Shown piece after piece: positions 40,970 through 51,785 of a stretch of DNA of 64,000 bases (its first letter is position 1; the number at the start of each line of letters is the position of its first letter). The notes beneath the pieces were generated by a model, which saw only the letters and a list, made by a program, of their open reading frames with translations, ran no database searches and was not told where the DNA came from. A program made the translations under genes and the position numbers. The stretch is from Ichthyophis bannanicus. Lineage: Eukaryota; Chordata; Amphibia; Gymnophiona; Ichthyophiidae. The stretch is taken from assembly GCA_033557465.1 (NCBI GenBank), contig CM066033.1, positions 233,618,109 to 233,682,108 on the forward strand, given 5' to 3'.

Positions 40970-41611
40970 TGTGGTAGGCGAAGGCCTATGATCCATGGTG
41001 TCTGAAAGGAGCAGACAGGCCTAACCAGCTTGACCTGTAAATGAAGCCTGTGGAGAGGCCCATAGGAATTGCACATCCCCCAATATGCTGCTATTGTACA
41101 AATGAAGCTCAGCAAAGCATAATCAGCTTAGCTGCGCAGAATTGAAACTCAGAAAATATAGAAAAATAAGTTTAAATACCACTGATAAGAAAGTACAGCT
41201 GCAAAGAATTTAATTAAAACTGCTGACAGAAAGGTTACAGTGCCCTGCTTCCCCACATGTGCTAACTAGTTAAATGGCCTTGGAGGAGAAAAGTAACAAA
41301 GTTGGTGAACTGACCATTGTAATTGGGACTAGAAAGGGGGTGAGCAGGTGCTAAGCCCAGTCAAAGGACATAATTGGATAGCCTTATCAATACCGGGACC
41401 AATAGAAGGGGTACGGGAGGTTACCGGGACCAATGAAATGTTTTCCTATACCTAGAATGGAGAAGAAGTCTATAAAAGTTGTTGTTTTACTAACAGCCAT
41501 TGCTCAGCCATTTTGAATTTGATTCTGCTTGAGACTTGTGCACAAATAAATGATTTGGACCTTCTGAACAGACTCCTGGTATCATTGGTTTGTCTGCGCT
41601 CTGCTGCTACA
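40970..41611 (+). repeat. 3' LTR of provirus (642 bp)
   Basis: Same as 29977-30618 apart from the last bases (ctgctaca against cttgtaca). Followed by the GTCT duplication. Confidence 0.93.
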
Positions 41612-42330
41612 GTCTAAGACTGAAAATGGGGTGATGGGGGGTTAGGACTGGAAGTGGGCTGATGGGGGGCTTAGGACTAGTAATGGACTATGGGAGGGCT
41701 AAGACTGGTAATGGGCCATGAGGGGGCTAAGACTGGAAGTGGGCTGATGGGGGGTTAGGACTGGTAATGGGCTATGGGGGGGCTAAGACTGGAAATGGGC
41801 TGATGGGGGGTTAGGACTGGTAATGGGCTATGGGGGGCTAAGACTGAAAATGGGGTGGTGGGGGGTTAGGACTGGAAGTGGGCTGATGGGGGGCTTAGGA
41901 CTGGTAATGGGCTATGGGGTGGCTAGGACTGGTAATGGGCTGGGGGGTTGCTAGGACTAGAAATGGGTTGAGTGGAAGCGGGGCTTGAACTGCAAATAGC
42001 TGATGGGGATGGAGGCTTGGAATGGAAATGGGCTGAGTAGAGGGGAGCTAGGATTTGATATGCGCTGATGGTGGGGCTAGGAAAGGGCTAGAAATGGGCT
42101 GATGGGGGGCTGGGATTGGAAATAAGCTGATGGAGGGACTCGGATAGGACTGGAAATGGATGAGGGAGCTAGGACTGGAAATGGGGTGATGGTGGGGCTA
42201 GGATAGGATTGGAAATGGGCTGATGGGAGGTTAGGACTGGAAATGGGCTGATGCGGGAACTAGAAGGGAGCGGATGCTGGGTGGGGCTGGAACTACAGTA
42301 GAAGGGAGCTGATGTTGGGGGAGGATTAGA
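41612..42330 (+). repeat. 28-bp minisatellite, part after the provirus
   Basis: About 25 degenerate units (ggaaatgggctgatgggggctaggact), becoming irregular toward 42300. Same array as 29815-29976 and the same unit family as 53625-54590. Confidence 0.9.
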
Positions 42331-43235
42331 ATGGGATGGAGCTGGGAGAGTGAAATGGAGAGGGGAAAAATATTTTGTGTGGGAGGGAAGACAAATCTAC
42401 AATTGGCCAGGTATTGGGAGAGTAAGTGGGGATTGAGGATGGAGGGGTGAAATTTGAGTGGATGAAATAGGAATGAGGAAAGAGCAAAAGGAGAAAGATT
42501 AGTATGTTAAAGCAGACGTAGAGAGAGAATGGAAAAAAAACTAGAAGAGAGAAGAAATGACAAATGAACAGCAGACGATGGAGAGTTAGCAGAAGACACG
42601 AAGAAACCAGAAGAAAGTGGCTGGAGCAATTGCAACTGAAAAAAATGCACAAAAGCTAGAAAAATATCTCTTTATTTTGAATTTATTAACTGGAATATGT
42701 CAGCTCTGAGAAATGTGCATCATTAACGTCTGTGCTTTGTTTAGTACAAGAGGAAATTAATTTATAGTTTTATTTCTACAGTATTGTTTAATATTCCAAG
42801 TTTGGCTTTTGGGGTTCCCAGTTTAATTATTGTCTTCCTGTTTCTAAATTGTGATTCCTTGTTTGGTGATGGTCTATGTTCTCCATGTGTAATTGAGCTG
42901 AGGTATTCTGTTTATGTAATTCCTATTTGACATTGCCACTTGTTCTCTTTCCCCAGTAGGTCATGTATTGTTATTCTCTGAAATGTATTGTTTTAATATT
43001 TGCAGTGTTGCCTTTTGATAGGTAGAGTATGGTGCTTTGTGAGTCCTGGTAGTGCTGTTAGGATACTGCGGGTTTGCTATGGGTTCTAAATGGGCAGTGT
43101 CTGTAGTATTCCTAATGTGCCTGGCGGTTGGCACTGGATTATAGTAATGTAGAAATCTTTTAGTCTTTCTTTATCCATACACTCATTAAGAGGCATGTTT
43201 AGTAAAAGTTAGTGTATGATAACATTATGTAAATA
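42330..43235 (+). repeat. Minisatellite-associated flank, copy 1
   Basis: Closely similar to 54590-55540: shared blocks include atattttgtgtggg, gtgaaatttgagtggatga, ttaactggaatatgtcagctctg, ttggcttttggggtt, and ctcattaagaggcatgt at the end. Array plus flank therefore form one dispersed module. No coding potential; family unknown. Confidence 0.8.
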
Positions 43236-43329
43236 TTTATGCAAAAGATGCCCCTTATGCAAATGAGGCCCCACACCGAGTTTCCGCACATGGCCCCACG
43301 TACAGGCCATACTGAATCATAGTCCTGGC

Positions 43330-43445
43330 CTACACATGCAGGACTGTTCACGATTCTGATCCCACGGGGCTAGATATACCCCGCAGGATCAGAATCGCAA
43401 TCCTCTCTATGCGTCCGGTTCAGACCGGACGCACAGAGGGGATCT
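43330..43445. repeat. Two nested hairpins
   Basis: gattctgatcccacgggg faces ccccgcaggatcagaatc (spacer ctagatata), and directly after, tgcgtccggttcagaccggacgca is a near-perfect palindrome. Likely the core of a small palindromic repeat. Confidence 0.7.
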
Positions 43446-43559
43446 ACGTGCAGGACGGAATCGGGCCTTTCTGAGTAAGATTTCAGGAGTTAATAAATGG
43501 GTTTTAGGAAAATTCAAAATATGCAAATTCTTAGAGTGAAAATAACTTGCAAAGTATAC

Positions 43560-44240
43560 ATTTTAGTTTCAAAAAAATCAACTTTACTAAGACTGAATTT
43601 GTCCATCCATTTCTACTAACTTTCCAACAGGCTCCTCAGTAAAGGAACACAAATGAGAGACCACTGATATAAGAGATCTTTCAGTTCTTGTGACAAATTT
43701 CGAAATATCAATTAATGAGACCTGAACAGAGGTATCCAACCTAGGTACATTATCCAAAGTTTGATCCCACTTAACTACAGAAGGTAAAGACTCTGTTTTC
43801 CTAGGTAGAACATCTTCTGTCTTGGTGCCAGGCAAAACTGGAGAAGTAGTAGATAAATCTTTTCTAGGGGGTGGAGGAGAATACACTCTAAGGAGTTAAT
43901 GGAAGCCCCTTTGTAGGAGAGGGAAAGAGGTGTAGATTGAGCATTCTGAACCTAAAGGAGTTTATCCATTGGATCCACCACAACAGCAAGCTTAGTCAAC
44001 TTTTTGAGCTTGAATTTCCTCTTAACTTGGCTAGGCATAACCAACTTACAGAGACAAGAGAACCAGTGGCAAGGGAACACCCTGGAATCACCCCACACAA
44101 GCCAGGTCCTCATTCCATGCTGCTCCTCAGTGTTCCAAGGGGCTCCCAAGGGGCAGGCCTGCCTCTTTGGGCATGCCCCAGAAGGCACTCTCCCATCCTT
44201 TGTTAGTTTAAATCTTATCTGAATATTCAATATCAGCATG
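43560..44240 (-). pseudogene. L1 ORF1 fragment (N-terminal part), minus strand
   Basis: Minus strand: KRKFKLKKLTKLA, DPMDKLLQ, TPLSLSYKG, SLECILL, then SVVKWDQTLDNVPRLDTSVQVSLIDISKFVTRTERSL, resembling the N-terminal part and coiled-coil onset of L1 ORF1 proteins. It is not close to the ORF1 at 34468. A frame change lies near 43890. No RRM follows. Confidence 0.45.
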
Positions 44241-44399
44241 GATGGTGTTTCTGAATGGATGCCCCTGAGGTGAGTTCCTGAAGGTTGATCTTTACTATCA
44301 GTATTGCTTGATTTATATATTAGGCCATATACTTTAATATCTTAAATTTAATTTTAAGATTTATGATGATGATGTAATGATACATATTTCATAGAAACA

Positions 44400-45075
44400 T
44401 GATGGCAGAAAAAGACCATATGGCTTATCTAGCTGCCCTTCCATATCAACTGACACCACTCCTGAAGCAGTTACACTGGCTCCCCATTCAAGCCAGGATT
44501 TGTTTTAAGACCTTGCTCATGACTTTCAAAGCTGGCAATGAGCTCTCCTCCTCCTCTCTATCTGACCTCATCCAACCACTTGCACCTAACAGACCAAGAA
44601 GATCTGCAGAGTCCAACATGCTAGTAATTCCAAAAGAAGCAACTAAATGCACCAAAACAACAGCTAACAGAGCCTTCCAACTCTGTGCCCCAAGTCTATG
44701 GAATACCTTACCAGCACATATCAGAGCAATCCCCAACTTGAACCAATTTAGAAAGGCCCCTAAACATTTCCTTTTCACCAAATATCTCACTGACATCTCC
44801 GATCCTCAGTCCCACTCGAATAACGAGCACCTCAACAATAATAGTAGTCAACTAGGCAAGCCCTCGCAACAGGCGTCCCCTACAATGTAAACACCAAACA
44901 TTATCCTTTCTCAGTACACCTCATATGTATATAGTGTACCCTTTTTCCAAGTTGCATTTCCTGTTTAATGTAATGACCAGACATATTTAAGTTGTCGGAT
45001 GTTTCTGTTCCATGTGAACCGCGCTGATTGCAAATAGTGCGGTATATAAGAAATATAAATAAATAAATAACTGCT
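44400..45075 (+). pseudogene. LINE 3' fragment (RT C-terminus), plus strand
   Basis: Encodes LTPLLKQLHWLPIQARICFKTLLMTFKA, RPRRSAESNMLVIPK, RAFQLCAPSLWNTLPAHIRA and FRKAPKHFLF, the conserved end of L2/Rex1-type ORF2. Followed by a 3' end with gcgctgattgcaaatagtgcggtatataag and (aaat)n at ~45057-45070. Confidence 0.75.
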
Positions 45076-45815
45076 ATAATCCCTTTTTTCCTTTAGAGAT
45101 CCTCTGTGTCTGTCCCATGCTTTCTTAAATTCAAATACAGTCCTCATCTCTACTCCCTCCACTTGGAGACTATTTCATGCATCTACCACTCTTTCTGTAA
45201 AGAAGTATTTCCACATATTACTCTTGAGTCTATTCCCTTTCACCTGCATTCTATGCCTCCTCATTGCAGAGCTTTCTTTCAATTGAAAGAGGCTCTCCTG
45301 TGCATTTATGCCATGGAGGTATTTAAACGTTTCTATCATATCTCTTCTCTCCCGCCTTTCCTCTAAAGTATACATATTCTAATTTTTAAGTCTGTTCCCA
45401 TATGGCTTATAATGAAGACCACTGGCCATTTTAGTAGTCACCCTCTGCACCGACTCCATCCTGTTTATATCCTTTTGAAGGTGTGGTCTCCAGGATTATA
45501 CACAATATTCCAAATGAGGTCTCACCAAAGATTTATACAACAGTGCTATCACCTCCTTTTTCCTGCTGGCCATTCCTCTCCCTATGCACCCAAGCATTCT
45601 TCTGGCTTTCGCCATTGCCTTTTCTACCTGTTTAGCTACTTTAAGATCATCAGAAACAATCACGCCCAGGTCCTGCTCCTCTTTCATGGACAGAAGTATT
45701 CACCCCCTATACTGTACCGCTCTCTTGCATTTTTGCAGCCCAAATGCATGGCCCTGCATTTTTTTCTATTAAACCTCAGCTGCCAAATACTCAAACTTGT
45801 TCATGTTTAGCTAAA
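45075..45815 (-). pseudogene. CR1/L3-type LINE fragment (RT C-terminus), minus strand
   Basis: Minus strand: EEQDLGVIVSDDLKVAKQVEKAMAKARRMLGCIGRG, ALLYKSLVRPHLEYCV, then MESVQRVTTKMA and LEERRERRDMIETFKYLHGI, the standard RT C-terminal block of CR1/L3-like LINEs. Stops separate the pieces. The same block, plus strand, is at 57470-57960. Confidence 0.75.
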
Positions 45816-45984
45816 TACCTCCTCATGTTATCTACTCCTTCCTGGTCTTTTCTGTATTGCAGATTTTGGTAGCATCCACAAAAAGGGAAACCTTACCTGA
45901 CAGCCGTTTTGCAATATCACTAATAAAAATGTTAAAAATAATATGACTGCTAGGATATTAATGGGATGTTAATGATCTGAACAT

Positions 45985-46103
45985 ATTTCTCCTAGTCTTC
46001 AATTCTTGCATTGGTTGCCTGTGCAACAGCATGTTTTGTTCAAGTTTTTGATCTTATTGCTTAAAGCTGTCCATTGCTTTGCACCATTTCAGCTGCAGAG
46101 ATC
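45985..46103 (+). pseudogene. Short LINE RT C-terminal scrap, plus strand
   Basis: SPSLQFLHWLPVQQHVLFKFLILLLKAVHCFAPFQLQ matches the LHWLPVxxRxxFKxLxLxxKAxxGxAPxYL stretch. It is cut off where the next LINE's tail begins at 46104. Confidence 0.6.
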
Positions 46104-46105
46104 AG

Positions 46106-46136
<31 letters not shown>

Positions 46137-46511
46137 ATTTCTTTTATACCGCCCCTTCCAGAGATCAAGGGCGGTTTACATATAACAGATTAACAGTCTT
46201 GTACACAATTTGTATACATTTTACATAGAACAGTAGAAATCAACTATTTACATTGAACAGTAAATATAAACTTTGTAGGTATTGTAACAAAACAACTTGA
46301 AGGTATTAAAGCAAAATCTTTGTAGGTATTAAAGCAAACATATCAAACTTTGTACAAAAGTATATTTACATCGTGTAATGTGTGTGGTGTAAGGGGTAGA
46401 AATTGGCGTAGGTGCTGGAATTTAGTTCCTTTTATTTTTGTCATCTTTGGGGCGTGTGTGGGGGGGACAGGCTTGTGGTTACATTGTTGGGGTTAAGGGA
46501 CAGGCTTGTGG

Positions 46512-48422
46512 TTACATTGTTGGGGTTAAGGGAGTTTGTGCATGGGTGCCCACATTTGTAGTAGAGCTGGCTTTGGGGGAGTAGGGGATTTCGAAGTGTT
46601 CAGTGAACAGGTAGGTCTTTAATTCTTTTCTGAATTGGATGAGGTCTCTTATGGTGCGAAGTTCAATAGGGAGGTCGTTCCAGAGTGTAGGAGCAGTGAA
46701 TGAGAATGCTCTAGAGCTAGTGGTATTCTTGGTTTTACAGATGGCTTTAGGTATGATGAGGGAGTGGGCTGCGTTTTGTCTGAGGGTCCTTGTCGATGTT
46801 GGAGATTGCAGTAATGTGGTTAAGTGTGAGGGGGCTATGTCGTTTATGAGTTTATAGGTTGTTAGGATAATTTTGTATTTGATTCGGCTGTTTATAGGAA
46901 GCCAGTGGAGTTCCAGCAGTATTGGGGTTACGTGGTCTGTTAGGCGGGCTTTAGCAATTACTTTTGCACAGATGTTTTGTGCTCTTTGTAGAAGGTATGT
47001 GCTTTTTTGAGGGAGGCCTATTAGGAGACTATTGCAATAGTCGAAGTGAGGGGTGATCAGTGTACTTACTACGGATCTAAAGTCTTGTGTTTCAAGGAGT
47101 GGCCTTAGGTGCTGAATAGTTTTGAGTTTGTAGAAAATGGTTTTTACTGTTTGTTTTATGTGTGGCAGCATGGACAGGGTGTGGTCTATTATTACCCCTA
47201 AGTATTTTACCTGTTTTCTGACAGGTATTGAAGTTTTGTTGATTGTGATTGTTTCCGGGTAAGTGTTCTCAGTCATAGAAGATCTTGTTACAAACATTGC
47301 CTCAGTTTTTTTGAGATTTATGCTGAGGTAGTTCGTTTCCATCCAGGAGGAGGTCTCGGCCATGCATTTGGATAGAGAGTCATATGTATGGTTTTTAGTG
47401 GTTATGGGGATAGCTAGCATGATGTCATCAGCATATATAAAATGGTTAATCCTGTGTTTTTTAAATATGTTTGTTATCGGTTGCAGATACAAGTTAAATA
47501 GGAGGGCTGAAAGGGCTGATCCTTGGGGTATTCCTTGTCCTTGGGGGAATGTTTCTGATGTTTGTTGATCAATTTGGACGCGTATTAATCTATGTGAGAT
47601 GTAGGATTTGAACCAGTTAAGGACAATCCCGCCTATTCCTAGGTTTTCTAATCTGTTGATCAGTGTCTGGTGATTAATGTTATCAAAGGCAGCAGAGATA
47701 TCTATAAATAGGAGTAAGAAGCCTTGGTGTTTGTCATCTGTGCCCTTGATGAGGAAGTCCATAAGGGTGATTAGGAGGGTTTCTACTCCGTGGAAAGGGC
47801 GGAAACCAAATTGGTGTGAGTCAAGTGGTTTGTGTTCATCAATGTGTTCCTGTAACTGAATTTGAATTGTTTTCTCTATTATTTTAGCTATGAATGGAAT
47901 GCTGGCTATGGGTCTGTATGAGTTTGGGTCTTTTGAGTCAAGCTTATTATTCTTTATTATTGGTCGGAGTGTTGTGAGTTTTAGGGCATCAGGCATGATG
48001 CCCTGTAAAAGGGATTGGTTAACTATGTGTTGTAGATTTACCGCTAGTTCATCTTTCACACACTTAATCCATGAAACGGGGCATGGGTCGAGTGGGGAGG
48101 TGGTGGTGTTTATCATTGTTATGATTTTGAGAAGTTGCTTTTGTTCTACCAACTGGAAGCTTGTCCATTCATGTGTGGTTTTCGTGTTTGATAATAGTGG
48201 GGTTGGGGTAGTGGTCTTGTTTTTTAGTTTTTCTGCAAAATGTTTTGCTAGAGTTTGTATGTTTATTGCTTGTTGTTTAGGTTCGGTGTTACTAGTTTTG
48301 GTTAATGTTTTTACTATCGCGAATAACTCCCTAGGGCGGTTGATGGATGAGTTTATTACTTTTGAGTGGTAGTCTCTTTTTGATTTGTTAATTGCGTTTT
48401 TGTATTCTATGAGTAGGAGCAT
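46512..48422 (-). CDS. L2-type LINE reverse transcriptase (636 codons, open)
   Basis: No stop across the RT: PSYRPIASIPFIAKIIEK-like lead-in, HQFGFRPFHGVETLLITL, motif A LLFIDISAAFDNINH, motif B GIPQGSALSALLFNLYL, catalytic IYADDIMLAI, thumb VKYLGVIIDHTLSM, and the C-terminal block HWLPINSRIKYKI ... APTLWNDLP. All catalytic residues are kept. The Met used is internal; the true ORF2 starts with the endonuclease upstream, from which it is separated by frameshifts. It would perform target-primed reverse transcription. Confidence 0.88.
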   Translation of the reverse strand: MLLLIEYKNAINKSKRDYHSKVINSSINRPRELFAIVKTLTKTSNTEPKQQAINIQTLAKHFAEKLKNKTTTPTPLLSNTKTTHEWTSFQLVEQKQLLKIITMINTTTSPLDPCPVSWIKCVKDELAVNLQHIVNQSLLQGIMPDALKLTTLRPIIKNNKLDSKDPNSYRPIASIPFIAKIIEKTIQIQLQEHIDEHKPLDSHQFGFRPFHGVETLLITLMDFLIKGTDDKHQGFLLLFIDISAAFDNINHQTLINRLENLGIGGIVLNWFKSYISHRLIRVQIDQQTSETFPQGQGIPQGSALSALLFNLYLQPITNIFKKHRINHFIYADDIMLAIPITTKNHTYDSLSKCMAETSSWMETNYLSINLKKTEAMFVTRSSMTENTYPETITINKTSIPVRKQVKYLGVIIDHTLSMLPHIKQTVKTIFYKLKTIQHLRPLLETQDFRSVVSTLITPHFDYCNSLLIGLPQKSTYLLQRAQNICAKVIAKARLTDHVTPILLELHWLPINSRIKYKIILTTYKLINDIAPSHLTTLLQSPTSTRTLRQNAAHSLIIPKAICKTKNTTSSRAFSFTAPTLWNDLPIELRTIRDLIQFRKELKTYLFTEHFEIPYSPKASSTTNVGTHAQTPLTPTM

Positions 48423-48429
48423 GTATTGT

Positions 48430-49685
48430 GATTTGTTTTCATCAGATTTAAGTTTTCTCCATCTCTTTTCTTGTTTCCTTAGTTGTTTTTTTAGTTTTGT
48501 CAGCTCTTTCGTGAACCATTTTTCTGTCTTTTTTGTTTGTTTGTGTAAGACTTGTGTTTGGACAGCTGCTTTTTGAATAGTAAGATTCCAATGTGCTATG
48601 GTTGAGTTGATGTCTGGTGATCTTGTGTCTAGTTTGGGTAGTACTTTGTCGAGGAATGTGTCTTTGTCAAAGCGTATGAAGCGTGATGTATGTGAGGTTG
48701 TGTTCCCATTGTTTCTTGGGACTTGTGCTGGTAACTGGATTGTGATTAGATGGTGGTCTGACCAGGGTACTTCGGTTATACTCGGGTGGAATGTAGTGAG
48801 TGACTGTAGAGTGTGGCTGGGAGGAAAATTACGTCAAGTATGTTACCTTTTTTGTGTGTAGGAGCGTGTATTATCTGTGTGAACCCCATTTGTGACATAG
48901 CATCTATGAAGTTATCTGATTGTGAGTGGTTCCGTGATGGAAGATTCAAGTCACCAAGAAGTATAAGTGGTTTGCTTCGTGGCGCTGTGCATGCGAGTTC
49001 TAGGATAGGGGTGAGGTTTTTCTGATCGGATGAAGGGGGTCTGTAGATGAGGGTGAGAGCCATGGTTTTATTTTCTATGTTAACAATGTCCATTCCATCT
49101 ATATTATTTAGGTTTGTTAGGGTGAATTTTAGGTCATTTTTGGTGAGAATCAGTACACCCCCTCCTCTTTTTTATATTCCGTTGGCAATTGAATATGTCA
49201 TATTGATTTGTGGCAAGTTGGTTTAGTAGTATAGTGTCTGAGGGTGAGAGCCATGTTTCAGTAATACAGATAATGTCAGGGGATGTATCTTTAATTATGT
49301 CATTAATTATTGGTATTTTGTTTCTTATGGATCGGATGTTTATTAGGATGAGTTGTAATTTGGTGATTGTATTGTCATTTTGGTCAATTTTATCACTTAT
49401 GGGTTGGTGCTTTATTTGGATGAGACGGTGCTGGCGTTTGTGTGAGGTGTGGCGCGAATGGTGATTGTGAGAGTTTGAGTATGTAGAGCTATATATTGGG
49501 TTTTGGTACTGGTTGTATGTGATTGGAAGATTATTATAAGGGTTCCGGTTATAATTGTGGATGATTGGAATGTTTTTGTATGGACATTGATTGGTTTTGT
49601 AAGTGTATATGTGTTGAGTTAGGAGGGTTATTAAGAAGAGAGTGAAAAGGAGATTTATAATCTTGGTAGGAGATATTGTTTCCAT
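48430..49685 (-). pseudogene. L2-type LINE endonuclease and leader, frameshifted
   Basis: From Met 49685: an Asn/Tyr/His-rich leader, then QLILINIRSIRNKIPIIND, IICITETWLSPSD. After a frame change near 49140: LIYRPPSSDQ, LILLGDLNLPSRN, THKKGNILDVIF. After another near 48776: WSDHHLITI. The motifs (RSIRNK, TETW, YRPP, GDLN, SDHH) are those of an apurinic-type endonuclease. At least two frameshifts, so not functional here. Confidence 0.8.
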
Positions 49686-49739
49686 TATGATGTAAAGGGT
49701 AGAGTGGGAGAGGAGTAGTTGGGGGGAGGGAGATTATTA

Positions 49740-50295
49740 CTGGTAACAGTATCTCAAGTTAACAGTGCAGAGAGGGTATTTACTACTGTCAACAGTACCT
49801 TACAATAGTTAAAACTGGCAATGGTAACTTACTATAATTACTACTGGCAACAGTATCTCACAATAATTAATACTGGCAATGGTATTTCACAATAATTACT
49901 ACTGGCAACAGTATCTCAGATTAGTAGTGCAAGAAGAGGTAATTACCACTGGCAGCAGTGGGAAAATACTACTGACAATATTATCTGACAAAGATCACTA
50001 CTGGCAACAGTATCTCACAATAGTTATTATTGGCTGTGATATCCCACAATAGTTACTACTGGCTACAGTATCTCACAATAATTATTATTGGCTGTGATAT
50101 CCCACAATAATTACTACTGGCAACAGTATCTCAGAATAGCAGTGCAAGAAGAGATAATTATCACTGGCAGCAGTGGGAAAATACTATTGGTAACAGTATC
50201 TCACAATGACTGGCTGTAGTGGGAAAATACTACTGGCAACAGTATCTCACAATAATTACTACTGGCAATGGTATCTCACAATAAAGGTGTAGGAG
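49740..50295 (+). repeat. 29-bp tandem array (taattactactggcaacag... type)
   Basis: Unit of 29 bp, taattactactggcaacag followed by tatctcacaa, about 15 degenerate copies, with a longer variant (gtgcaagaagag ... ggcagcagtgggaaaa) inserted at intervals. It sits exactly at the 5' side of the minus-strand LINE. Confidence 0.88.
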
Positions 50296-50671
50296 GGTAA
50301 TTATTACTGGCTATATAATATTGAAGTTAATATCTAACTACATTTAATATAGGCTTTAAGGGAGTGTTTTTTTTTTTGTTTTGTTTTTTTTTTTTGTTAT
50401 TGTATACTTGCTATGAGATTACATTCCTTATATGCCTCCATCAGGCCTCAACATACAGCCACTCAAGAAAAACCATGAAAATCCATGCAGGCAGCCCCGA
50501 TTGGGTGAATATTGCTGGTGCTGTTATCCTACTGCCGGAGGCTCTTTCCCCGACTGGGGAGAGCTGCTAATGATGGCAAGGGTTCTTCTGATGCTCCTTC
50601 TTTCGGTCCTCGCCTAAGGGCCACGCCAAAGGGCCCTCTGGTGAGGCCCTCAGGCGCGGGCCCGCCGGCGT

Positions 50672-51350
50672 GCTGCCTTTAAAGGCTAGATCTTTGTCCC
50701 GATTGGGCCTCGTGGGCTGCAGGCTCCTCCTGCCGGCGATGGCTCGATCCCCAGGGAAGGGGAGAGCTGTTGCTGGTGGCGGGGCTCAAAGGGACGGCTC
50801 CCGACGGCGTGCTGCCTTTAAAGGCCTTGATCCTTTCCCCGATTGGGCCTCGTGGGCTGCAGGCTCCTCCTGCCGGCGATGGCTCGATCCCCAGGGAAGG
50901 GGAGAGCTGTTGCTGGTGGCGGGGCTCAAAGGGACGGCTCCCGACGGCGTGCTGCCTTTAAAGGCCTTGATCCTTTCCCCGATTGGGCCTCGTTGGCTGC
51001 AGGCTCCTCCTGCCGGCGATGGCTCGATCCCCAGGGAAGGGGAGAGCTGTTGCTGGTGGCGGGGCTCAAAGGGACGGCTCCCGACGGCGTGCTGCCTTTA
51101 AAGGCTAGATCTTTGTCCCGATTGGGCCTCGTGGGCTGCAGGCTCCTCCTGCCAGCGATGGCTCGATCCCCAGGGAAGGGGAGAGCTGTTGCTGGTGGCG
51201 GGGCTCAAAGGGACGGCTCCCGACGGCGTGCTGCCTTTAAAGGCCTTGATCCTTTCCCCGATTGGGCCTCGTGGGCTGCAGGCTCCTCCTGCCGGCGATG
51301 GCTCGATCCCCAGGGAAGGGGAGAGCTGTTACTGGTGGCGGGGCTCAAAG
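50672..51350 (+). repeat. GC-rich tandem array, 139-140 bp unit, five copies
   Basis: Unit starts (gctgcctttaaaggc) are at 50672, 50811, 50951, 51091 and 51230; copies are nearly identical. Because 140 is not a multiple of 3, each frame passes through all three phases of the unit and stays open, which produces overlapping ORFs of 143 and 171 codons. These look like by-products of the repeat. A related non-tandem stretch precedes at 50490-50670. After it, the block atcagttgatggttacattc is repeated. Confidence 0.88.
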
Positions 51351-51479
51351 GGCTGTAACCATCAGTTGATGGTTACATTCAGTTGATGGTTACATTCAGA
51401 TGACTAGACATTCCTCAAGCAGGCTTTGATTTCTATGTATGCCTTCTCCATAGCAGGTCCTCTTTATTTAATTGCCTGT

Positions 51480-51785
51480 CACTGGGACTTTGGTTAGAAA
51501 CAGTTTTCTTGATTTTTCAGAGGAAGCTTAAGACCTTTCTGTTACTTTGAGTCTTTATAGAATAAATTCTTAACTTCTTTTATTTATTTCACTTACACTG
51601 TAGTTTTTATGATTTGTTCACATTAATCTTGGTTAGTCTTTTTTGCAGGATGGTTTTATTGTGTTTGTTTTACTTTTGTGTATGATTAGTTTAAATTTAT
51701 ATTATGTATGTTTATGGACATTATTTCTTGTGTTTTATATAAGCTGCTTAGAATTTTAGAAAGGTGGTATAGATAAATAAATAAC
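51480..51785 (+). pseudogene. LINE 3'-end fragment, plus strand
   Basis: Stop-ridden sequence with an FF-G-LR/K-FL block and the 3' end taagctgcttagaattttagaaaggtggtatagataaataaata, typical of LINE tails in this window. A similar scrap (KKETYLFCHQ) is at ~51995. Confidence 0.5.

Larger units (their letters stand above)
29977..41611 (+). mobile_element. Endogenous gammaretrovirus-like provirus, nearly complete
   Basis: Two 642-bp LTRs, GTCT duplication on both sides (29973-29976 and 41612-41615), primer site for tRNA-Gly, gag, protease, pol, env and polypurine tract in the standard order. The LTRs differ only at about two positions near the 3' edge, so the insertion is recent. Damage: single-base frame changes in gag (~32727), between protease and RT (~33585) and at the env leader (~38955), and an ORF1-only L1 insertion in pol (34262-35820). 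Confidence 0.93.
46104..49690 (-). mobile_element. Nearly complete L2-type LINE, minus strand
   Basis: Order on the minus strand: endonuclease (49450-48430, frameshifted), RT (48422-46512, open), 3' UTR and a (taaa)n-type tail at 46104-46132, ending with the gagatcaagggcggt region (ctccgcccttgatctctgg-like 3' stem shared with the copy at 24600). Directly upstream lies a 29-bp tandem array (49740-50295). A young copy of the same family as 22060-24668. Confidence 0.85.

Noticed and set aside
43587..43886. Independent small gene of 99 codons, minus strand
   Set aside because: Resembles the start of an L1 ORF1 coiled coil and continues in another frame; treated as a fragment.
49740..50295. CRISPR-like array
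   Set aside because: Units are head-to-tail without unique spacers, degenerate, and lie in an animal-type genome.
50670..51358. Repetitive 143- and 171-codon proteins
   Set aside because: Unit length is not a multiple of 3 and all frames are open; better explained as a tandem satellite.
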